In this document: positions 8,890 to 17,900 of the stretch, piece by piece
Layout of the letters: each line of letters starts with the position of its first letter
How positions within the stretch are numbered: the stretch's first letter is position 1
NCBI RefSeq assembly: GCF_900119315.1
Contig: NZ_LT827010.1
Span: 6,730,494-6,794,493 of the forward strand
Source: Actinoplanes sp. SE50/110
GTDB taxonomy: Bacteria > Actinomycetota > Actinomycetes > Mycobacteriales > Micromonosporaceae
Length of the DNA: 64,000 bases
Direction: 5' to 3'
Program-made: the position numbers and the translations under genes
Notes under the pieces: model-generated
Databases searched by the model: none
Told to the model about the DNA's origin: nothing
Seen by the model: only the letters and a program-made list of their open reading frames with translations

Positions 8890-9650
8890 CTCCCGTCGGT
8901 CAGCGACAGCGCGCGGATCTCGGTGGTGATCGCCGCCCCCAGCTCCCGGAAGCCGTCGCGCCGGAAGGGGAAGTGGCCGCCCTGGAAGATCCGCTGCCGG
9001 ACCGGGGCGGTCGTCACCGCCGCCCAGCCGGCGAGCTCCGGAACCGGGGTCAGCGGGTCGTCGGTGCTCCCGAAGACGGTCAGCGGCACGGCGAGCGGCC
9101 CGCGCGCCGGATCCGGCCGATGCGCGTCGAGGATCCGCAGGTCGTGACGGAGCAGCTCGAGGAAACGCCGCTGGAAGGCGGGCACGCTGTCCAGGCCGTC
9201 GGGCAGACCGCCGAGGGCGTGCAGCGCCGCCAGCAGCCGGTCGTCGGGCATGTCGGCGGCGAGGCCGGGCGTGCGGAGGGACCGGCCCGGTGGGAGACGA
9301 CCGCAGACGCCCACCCACACCGGCGGCATGCCACGCTCGCGCAGCGCGTACGCCGCCTCCACCGCGACGACCGCGCCGAGGCTGTGCCCGAACAGCGCGT
9401 ACGGCCCGGTGCCGGGCAGGCTCAGCAGGTCGCGGCGCAGCCCGTCGTAGAACCGGGCCGGTGTCTCCGGCAGGGGTTCGCGCACGCGTTTGCCGCGCCC
9501 CGGCATGTCCAGGATCAGCAGATCCCAGCTCGCCGGCAGCCACCGGGTGAGCGGGTGGTACCCGGCCGCCGAGCCGCCCGCGTGGTGGAAGACCACCAGG
9601 GTGAGCTCCGGGTCGGCCAGGCGTCGGGGCTGCACGAACAGGCCGGTCAC
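8886..9650 (-). CDS. Type II thioesterase (first of two)
   Basis: 254 aa, typical stand-alone TEII length. HHAGGSAAGY oxyanion region, GHSLGA with Ser90 as nucleophile, LDMPGRGKR, and C-terminal GGHFPF with the catalytic His. TEIIs free carrier proteins of aberrant acyl groups, for example after decarboxylation of extender units. It follows the last PKS gene with a 4-nt GTGA overlap, so it probably serves the PKS modules. With two AT-less modules in the line, proofreading of wrongly loaded carriers may matter more than usual here (inference). Confidence 0.92.
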   Translation of the reverse strand: MTGLFVQPRRLADPELTLVVFHHAGGSAAGYHPLTRWLPASWDLLILDMPGRGKRVREPLPETPARFYDGLRRDLLSLPGTGPYALFGHSLGAVVAVEAAYALRERGMPPVWVGVCGRLPPGRSLRTPGLAADMPDDRLLAALHALGGLPDGLDSVPAFQRRFLELLRHDLRILDAHRPDPARGPLAVPLTVFGSTDDPLTPVPELAGWAAVTTAPVRQRIFQGGHFPFRRDGFRELGAAITTEIRALSLTDGR

Positions 9651-11917
9651 GACGCTGTCCCGGTGCGCCGGGTGACGCCGGCCGCCAGCCGTCCGAGGAA
9701 CTCGGCCAGCGGCAGGTCGAGCGGCAGGTCCTCGGGGCGCACGCCGACCTCGTAAGCCTCCTCGACCCGCTGGACGAACAGCACCGAGGCGAACGAGTCA
9801 CCGCCGCTGTCCAGGAACGAGCGCTGCTCGTCGAGCTCGTCGGCGTCGAGCACCTCCCGCAGCCGCGCGGCCAGGTAATCGTGCACGGCCGTCCGGTCGG
9901 CGGCGTCCGGTACGGCGCCGTCGGCCCGCTCGGGCGCGGCGGTCACGGCCGGGCCGTCCGGCACCGGCTCGTCCACCCAGCAGCGCCGCCGCTGGAACGG
10001 ATAGGTCGGCAGGTCGTCGACGAAACGGTCGTGCGGTCCGCGCAGGGCGTCGAACCGCAGGTCGGCGCCGTCCTCGAACAGGGCCGCGACGGCGGTCAGG
10101 GTGAGTTCCGGGGTGGTCAGCGGATACCGCCGGTCACCCCAGGCGAGCCGGGCCGGACCGGTGCCCGGCTCGGGCACGGTGCGCACCCCGAGCCGGTGCA
10201 GCAGCGGCGGTGCGCCGGCGTCACCGGACCGCAGGCGGAGCGGACCGGGCCCGCCGCGGGGCGCGGCGGCGATCGGCCGCCGCAGCGCCTCCTCGATGCG
10301 TACCGCCAGGTCCGGCCCGGTCGAGGCGACGACAGCGAGCCGGTACGGGAACGCGGTGCGCCCGCATCGCAGCGTGTGGCAGATCGACGCGATCTCGGCC
10401 GGTGCCGCCTTGCCCAGCCGGCTGGCCACCGCCCGGGCCAGCGCGGTCAGCGCCGGCATGCTGCGGGCCGACAGGGTGAGCAGATGCGGCTGCTCGGGCG
10501 GGACCGGGTCGCCGTCCGGGACCGGCGGGGCGGCGGCGAGCACCGCGTGCACGTTCGTCCCGCTCATGCCGAACGAGTTGACCGAGGCGACCCGCCCGCC
10601 CGGGACCGCCGGCCACGGTTGGTGGTCGCGGGGCACGGTGAACGGCAGGCCGGCCCAGTCGATGTGCTCGTTGAGCGGCCCGTCCTCCGGATCCAGTGCC
10701 GCCGGAATCTCGCCGTGCCGCAGCATCAGCGCGGTCTTCATCACGGCGGCGATCCCCGACGCGGCCTCGAGGTGGCCGAGGCGTGCCTTGACACTGCCGA
10801 TCGCCAGGGGGACGCCGCGCCGCCGGATGCTCTCGCCCAGCACCTCGGCCAGGGCGTGCACCTCGATCGGATCGCCCAGTGCGGTGCCGGTGCCGTGCGC
10901 CTCGACCCAGCCGAGCTCAGCCGGGTCGATGCCGGCGTCGCGCAGCGCGGCCCGGACCACCTCCTGCTGCGCGGGGCCGTTGGGCGCGGTCAGCCCGGAA
11001 GCGGCGCCGTCGGAGTTCATCGCGGTGCCCCGGACCACGGCCAGGACGGGACGGCGTTCCCGCTCGGCGTCGGCCAGGCGCTGCAGCACCAGCACGCCGA
11101 CGCCCTCGCCGCGCCCGTATCCGTCGGCTCCGGCCAGGAACGAGCGTGACCGGCCGCCGGGCGAGAGGGCCCGTGCCTGGCTCAGCGAGACCATCAGGTT
11201 GGCCGACAGCAGCAGGTTGCTGCCGCAGACCAGGGCGTACCGGCACTCGCCGGAACGTAGCGCGCGCACGGCCAGGTGCAGGGCCGACAGCGAGGACGAG
11301 CAGGCGGTGTCGACGCTGATCACCGGGCCCTTGAAGCCCATCACGTAGCTGATCCGGCCGGCGCCGAAGCAGAGACCGCCGCCGGTGGTGTAGTAGGGGT
11401 CGACCCGGCCGGCGTCGCCGCGGTCGGCGAACCGCTCGTTGTACTCCGAGGCCATCATGCCCAGGTAGACGCCGACGTCGAGCCGGTCGGCGCGCCGCAC
11501 CGCGACGCCGGCGCGCTCCAGCGCCTCCCACGCCGTCTCGAGCAGCATCCGCTGCTGCGGGTCGAGCCGTGCCGCCTCCCGCTGCGAGATGCCGAAGAAC
11601 TCGGCGTCGAAATCGGCCACGTCGTCGAGGAAGCCGGCGCGGTCCACGTACGACCGCCCGGCCCGGCCGGGCACCGGGTCGTAGACCGCGCGCAGCCCCG
11701 GTCGGTCCGCCGGGATCTCGCGGGACGCGTCGCCGGGACGGTGCAGCAGGTCCCAGTAGTCCTCCGGCGTGGTCACCCCGCCGGGCAGCCGCAGGCCCAT
11801 GCCGACCACCGCCACCGGGGCGCGCGACGCCGCCTCGAGCTCACCGATCCGGGCCTGCAGCCGGCGCGACTTCTCCAGCTGGGTCGCCATCAGCTGCCGG
11901 ATCTCCTGCTGGTCCAT
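9647..11917 (-). CDS. Type I PKS, AT-less module KS-ACP (PKS-C)
   Basis: 756 aa. An N-terminal coiled-coil docking helix (LMATQLEKSRRLQARIGELE) leads into a KS (about residues 34-450) with VDTACSSSL (Cys206), EAHGTGT and RLGHLEAASG. No AT follows: the KS-to-AT linker (CHTLRCGRTAF) runs on through about 100 residues into the post-AT linker (LPTYPFQRRRCW), and then an ACP with GGDSFAS (Ser708). No reductive domain is present, so it should add an unreduced C2 unit with an extender supplied in trans. It starts 4 nt after the PKS-B stop; GTGA overlap with the TEII gene. It is the last PKS in gene order, so it may hand the chain to the PchF-like NRPS. Confidence 0.92.
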   Translation of the reverse strand: MDQQEIRQLMATQLEKSRRLQARIGELEAASRAPVAVVGMGLRLPGGVTTPEDYWDLLHRPGDASREIPADRPGLRAVYDPVPGRAGRSYVDRAGFLDDVADFDAEFFGISQREAARLDPQQRMLLETAWEALERAGVAVRRADRLDVGVYLGMMASEYNERFADRGDAGRVDPYYTTGGGLCFGAGRISYVMGFKGPVISVDTACSSSLSALHLAVRALRSGECRYALVCGSNLLLSANLMVSLSQARALSPGGRSRSFLAGADGYGRGEGVGVLVLQRLADAERERRPVLAVVRGTAMNSDGAASGLTAPNGPAQQEVVRAALRDAGIDPAELGWVEAHGTGTALGDPIEVHALAEVLGESIRRRGVPLAIGSVKARLGHLEAASGIAAVMKTALMLRHGEIPAALDPEDGPLNEHIDWAGLPFTVPRDHQPWPAVPGGRVASVNSFGMSGTNVHAVLAAAPPVPDGDPVPPEQPHLLTLSARSMPALTALARAVASRLGKAAPAEIASICHTLRCGRTAFPYRLAVVASTGPDLAVRIEEALRRPIAAAPRGGPGPLRLRSGDAGAPPLLHRLGVRTVPEPGTGPARLAWGDRRYPLTTPELTLTAVAALFEDGADLRFDALRGPHDRFVDDLPTYPFQRRRCWVDEPVPDGPAVTAAPERADGAVPDAADRTAVHDYLAARLREVLDADELDEQRSFLDSGGDSFASVLFVQRVEEAYEVGVRPEDLPLDLPLAEFLGRLAAGVTRRTGTAS

Positions 11918-11921
11918 GTGC

Positions 11922-14900
11922 TCACCCTTCCGTCGCGACGTCGGCGCGGACCGCGCGGACGAGGTCGTCGAGGGACATCTCGCCGAGGTCGTCCCGGTCG
12001 AGCGGATCGAGGTCGTCCCGGTCGAGCGGATCGAGGTCGTCCCGGTCGAGCCGATTGAGGTCGTCCGCCGGCTCGGTGGCCTCCCCGGCCACCGCGGGTT
12101 CGATGTGGGCGGCCAGCCGGTCGACCGTGGGGTGGTCGAGCGCCACGGTCACCGGGAGGTCCCGGCCGAGCGCGTGCGAGAGACGCCGCTGCAGGTCGAC
12201 CGTCATGATCGAGTCGAGGCCGAGGTCCATGAACCCGAGGCCGGGGTCGACCGGCCCCGGGTCGCCGAGCACCTCGCCCACCATCCGCCCGATCGCGGCC
12301 CGCAGCCCGGCCGGGTCGCCGAGCCGGTCGCGCAGCCAGCCACGGTCGGTCGCCGCGGCCGGTGGCGCCGGGGACGGTGGGACGGCCGGCTCGGCGCCCC
12401 CGGCCACGACGACCAGCCGATCGGGGCCGCCGGCCAGCACCGCGTCGAGCACCGGCCAGGCCTGCTCATCGGTGAGGGCGCGGAGCCCACGGACGCTCAT
12501 CGCCCGGCGTACCGCGGGGGTGTCGGCGAGCCCGTCACGGTAGCGGGTGCTCCACGGCCCCCAGCCGACGCTGGTCGCCGGAACGCCGGCTCCGCGCAGC
12601 ACCGTGGCCAGCCCGTCCAGGTACCCGTTCGCGGCGGCGTAGTTGGCCTGACCGGCCGATCCGAGCACCGCCGACGCCGACGAGAACAGGACGAACGCGG
12701 TGAGCGGCCGGGTGCCGACCGCGGCGGCGAGCTGGACCGCCCCGGTGACCTTGGCCGCGAAGACGGAGTCGAACGAGTCCGGCGTCAGCCCGTCGAAGGC
12801 CCGGTCGTCGGTGGTACCGGCCAGGTGCAGGACGAAGCGTACGGGCGCGTCCCGGCCGGCCTGCTCGACCGCCGTGCGGCAGTCCGCCGGGTCGGTGACG
12901 TCGCCGGTGAGGACCTGGACGGTCGCGCCGGCGGTGGCCAGGTCGGCGAGGACCTGACGGGCCGGCTCGTCGGGCCCGGACCGGGCCATCAGGGTGAGGT
13001 GCCGGACGCCGCGCGCGACGAGGAACGAGGCCACGCTCAGGCCGAGCGCGCCGAGGCCGCCGGTGATCAGCGCCGACCCGGCCGTGTCCCAGACCGGTGG
13101 TGACGCCGGCGGCCGCAGGCCGGTCAGATGCCGGGCGCGCAGGCCGTCCGGGCCGGCGGCGAGCAGTACGCCGTCCTCCGGGATCGCCGCGGTCAGCGCG
13201 GCCGCGAGGTGCTCCGGGCGCCAGCCTTCGCGGGGCTCGACGACGCGCACCCGCCGGTCCGGCTGCTCGGCCCGCAGGCCGGCCAACAGCCCGGAGATCG
13301 CCTCCACGACGGGGCGGCCGTCCGGTCCGGGCGGGCCGACGAAGGCGTAGCCGCGATCCGCCGGCAGCGTCCGGAGGATCCGGGTCACCTCGGCGGCGAT
13401 CTGCGCGGGGGCCGGCCGATCGGCGGTGAACCGGGCGTCGACCAGCACGTCGGCGTCGAGGCCGGTGAGTCGCAGACCGGCCTCCCGCAACGCGGTCTCG
13501 ATCGGCGGCGAACCGAGCACCGTCACGCTGCCCGGCCGTTCGCCGTCATCGACGACCGGCGTCCAGTCGACGCGCCGCACCTCCGCCCGGGCGCTCAGCG
13601 ACGCCTCCACGAGCGCGCGCGGCGCGTACCGGAACCGGAAGTCCTCGATCAGCACGCTCGTCCGCCCATCCGGACCGGTCAGGCGGATGTCGGCCGAGCC
13701 CACCCGCAGCAGCCCGGCACCATCGGCGTCGCGCCGAACCCGCACGTGGGCCCACAGCTCCGCGTCGGCGGCCGGGCGTTCGTGCCAGGCCAGGCGCGAC
13801 ACCGAGAAGGGGATGGCCAACCCCGCGCCCCCGCTGTCCGGCTCGCTGTCCGGCTCGCCGTCCGGCTCGCCGTCGACGGCGAAGCAGACAGCACTCTGCA
13901 GGCAGCTGTCGAGCAGTCCCGGGTGCACCGCGTACCCACCCGGATCCTCCCGTGTCTCGACCGGGCGGGTCAGGCGGACCAGCGCCTGGTCACCGGCGAT
14001 CCAGATGTGGTCGATCCAGCGGAACGACGGGCCGAGGTGGTAGCCGAGCAGGTGCAGGTGCCGGTAGAACCGTTCACCGGTCAGCTCCCGGTCAGCCCGG
14101 TGACGCAGGTGGTCGGCCCGGGGGCCGTCGTCGGCGCCGGTCGCGGGCGGCTCGGCCGGCAGCCGCGCGACCAGATGCTCCTGCCAGCGGCCGGTCTCCT
14201 CGTGGACCAGACTCTGCACGGTGACCCGGCGACCGTCCGGCCCCGCTGACTCGATCACCTGCTGCTCGTAGCGCTCGCCCTCGTGCAGCACCAGCGCCCG
14301 GGGGAAGTGCACGTCCTGCAGCCGGACGGTGTCGCGGCCACCGGAGAGCGCGGACAGGACCGTGGCCAGCTGGGATGCGCCCGGTACGGAGACCGTGCCG
14401 AAGAGCCGGTGGTCGGTCAGATGGGCCGGGTAGGTGGTACTGCGATGGCTCGCGAACACGCGCCCCGGCAGCGCCGGCGAGCGCAGTTCGGTTCCCCACG
14501 CCGGGCCGGCCGAGGCGTCCGGTGTCGTGGCGGCGACCGGTTGCGGCCGCACCCAGTACGACGTGCGGGCGAACGGATAGCGCGGGGTGTCCACCCGTCC
14601 CGGGCGGGTCGGGTGCACGCGGTCGAAGTCCAGCCGCTGCCCGGCCCGGTACAGCGCGGCCGCGGCGGTCAGCATGGCCGTGCGTGCCGGTATCCCCCGG
14701 CGCAGCGAGGACACGGCCCCACCGGCCGGTACCAGCCCGGCGGCACCGGCGAGGTTGGTGAGCGTACGGTCGGGGCCGATCTCCAGCAGCACGTCGGCGC
14801 CGATTTCGCCCAGGCGTACCAGGCCGTCGTGGAAGCGCACCGGCCGGCGGACCTGCTCGCACCAGTACTCGGCGTCGAGGGTGGTCCCGGTCTGCCCGGT

Positions 14901-17900
14901 CAGGTTGGCCACCAGCGGAATCGTCTCGGGGGCCGTGCGCAGCCCGGCCAGCTCGCCGCGCAGCCGGTCCAGGATCGGATCCATCAGCCGGGAGTGGAAG
15001 GCGTGCGAGGTGGCCAGTGGCCGGTGCCGTACGTTCTCGGCGCTCAGGCGCGCGGCCAGGGCCTCGATCGCGTCGGCCGGCCCGGCGACCACCGTCGCCT
15101 CCGGCCCGTTGACCGCGGCCAGATCCAGGCCGGTGTCCCGGATCCACTCCTCGACCAGCTTCTCCGGCGCCGGCACCGACAGCATCCGCCCGGGCCCGGT
15201 GCTCTGCATCAGCTCCGCCCGCCGGACCACGAACTCGCAGGCGGCAGGCAGGTCGAGGATGCCGGCGCAGACCGCCGCCGCGATCTCCCCGACGCTGTGC
15301 CCGAGGACGGTCGCCGGCTCCACGCCCCAACTGCGCCAGGTCGCCACCAGAGACAGCGCCAGGGCGACCAGCGCCGGTTGGGTGACCCTCGTCTGGTGCA
15401 GCGCGGCCGCGTCCTCCCCGGTGAAGACCAGCTCGGTCAGGCTCGTGCCCAGCCGCGGCCGCATCAGGTCGTCGCACCGGTCGAACACCTCGCGGAAAGC
15501 CGGCTCCGTCTCGTACAGGTCGCGTCCCATGCCGAAGTACTGGCTGCCCTGGCCGGTGAAGAGGAACGCGACCCGCGGCGGTTGCGCCGCGCCGTACACC
15601 GGTCCGGCGGCGGTCAGCTCCCTGGCCAGATCGGCGCCGGTACGCCCGACCGCGGACCGCCGGTACCGGAAGTGGGTGCGGCCGCGCCCGCTCACCGCGG
15701 CCAGCGCGGCGAGGTCGCCGTCGGCCGCGCCGGTGAGCCGGTCGTGCCAGGCCGCGGTCACCCGGGCCAGGCCGTCCGGGTCGGGCGCCGACACGGTCAC
15801 CAGGTGTGCCGAGCCGGGTCGGGTCGGTGGTGTCACCGAGGGCTGATCGGGGTCGGCCAGCACCAGGTGGGCGTTCGTCCCGGTGAAGCCGAAGCCGGAG
15901 ACACCGGCCACCCGGGGAACCGGGCCACGCGGCCACGGGGTTCCGGCCGCCACCACCCGGACATTCGTCCCGGCCCAGTCCACGTGCGGATTGGGCGTAC
16001 GGAAGTGCAGGTTCGCCGGGATCCGGCCGTGGCGCAGCGCGAGCAGCACCTTGACGATCCCGGCGAGCCCGGCCGCCGACTCGCAGTGCCCGATGTTGCT
16101 CTTGACCGACCCGACCAGCAGCGGCTCGCCGGTGTCCCGGCCGGGACCGAGCGCACGCCAGGCCGCGGCCACCTCGATGGGGTCGCCGAGCCGGGTGCCG
16201 GTGCCGTGCGCCTCCAGGTAGGACACGGCGTGGCCGGGCAGCCCGGCGTCGGCCAGCGCCGCGGTGAGCAGCCGCTCCTGGGCGCTGCCGTTGGGCACGG
16301 TGAGGCCGGACGAGGCACCGTCGGAGTTGACCGCGCTGCCGCGGATCACCGCGAGCACGTCGTCACCGTCGCGGCGGGCGTCGGCGAGGCGTTTGAGTAC
16401 CAGCACACCGCACCCCTCGGCGCGGACGAAGCCGTCGGCGTCGGCGTCGAAGGTCCGGCACCGGCCGTCCGGCGCCAGCATGTGGGCCTGGCTCACCGCC
16501 ACCGACGACATCGGGTCGAGCAGGATGTTGACCCCGCCGACCAGGGCCGCGTCGGCTTCCCCGGCGCGCAGGGCGCGCACCGCCAGGTGCGCGGCCACCA
16601 GTGAGGAGGAGCAGGCCGTGTCCACGGCCAGCGCCGGTCCGTGTAGTCCCAGGGCGTACGCGAGCCGCCCGGCCGTCGCGTTGAGCGCGGTCCCGGTCCC
16701 GTAGTAGGCGTCGACGTCGTCGGCGCCGCCCCGGGCCAACAGCCGGGCGTAGTCGGCGTAGCTGATCCCGACGAACACCCCGGTCGCGGTTCCGCGCAGC
16801 GCCGACGGGGCGATGCCGGCGTCCTCCAGCGCGTGCCACGCCGTCTCCATCAGCAGCCGCTGCTGCGGGTCCATGCTGCGCGCCTCACGGGCCGGCACGT
16901 CGAAGAAGCCGGCGTCGAACAGGTCGATGCCACGCAGGTAGCCGCCCTGGTCGGTGGTGACCCGCCCGCCGCGCAGGATCCCGCTGCCCCAGCGGTCCGC
17001 GGGCGCCGGGCCGACCGCGTCGATCCCGGCGTCCAGCAGTTCCCAGAGCTCCCCGGCCGAGTCCGCCTGCGGGAAGCGGCAGGCCATGCCGACGATCGCG
17101 ATCGGCTCGCCGCCGGGCGACGGCCGGACCCGGGTCGGGTCGGCGGCCGCCGGTGTCTCGGCCGGCCGCGGGCGGGCCGGCGGCGCGGGGGCGGCCGATG
17201 TCTCAGCCGACCACGGGCGGGCCGGCGGCGCGGGGGCGGCCGGTGTCTCAGCCGACCACGGGCGGGCCGGCGGCGCGGGGGCGGCCGGTGTCTCAGCCGA
17301 CCACGGGCGGGCCGGCGGCGCGGGGGCGGCCGGGCGGCCGGCGCCGGTCAGGTACGCGGTCAGCTCGGCCACGCTGGGGTGGTCGAAGAGCGCGGTGACC
17401 GGCACGGCCCGGCCCAGCCGGGCGGTGAGCCGCTCGGCCAGGTCGACCGCGTTGATCGAGTCGAGGCCGAGGTCGGCGAAGCCCATGTCGGGTCGGATGT
17501 CGGCGGCACCGTCGTAGCCGAGTTGCACGGCGAGCAGGTGGGCGACCGTGTCGCGCACCGTGGCGGCATCGACGGGCGCCGGCGGCGCGACCGGTCCGGC
17601 GGTCGTCCCGCTGACCGGTCCGGCGGCCGTCCCGGTGACCGGTTCGGCGTGGCCGGCCAGCAGGCCGGCGCGCAACCGGGGCAGGACGCGGCCGAGGCGA
17701 ACCAGGTCGGCGCGACAGGCGATCACGTGTCCCGCGGCGCCGGGCACCGCCACGGCCAGGGCCGAACGGGCTTCGGCCGCGCCCATCGCGCCGATGCCGG
17801 TGCGCTCGGCGCGCTCCCGGGTCGCCCGGTCCGCCATGCCCTCCCCGTCGAGGGCCCACGGCCCGTACGCCACGCTGGTCGCCGGGAGTCCCTGCCCGCG

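Noticed and set aside
17155..17334. CRISPR-like direct repeats
   Set aside because: Units are contiguous without spacers, in frame and protein-coding.
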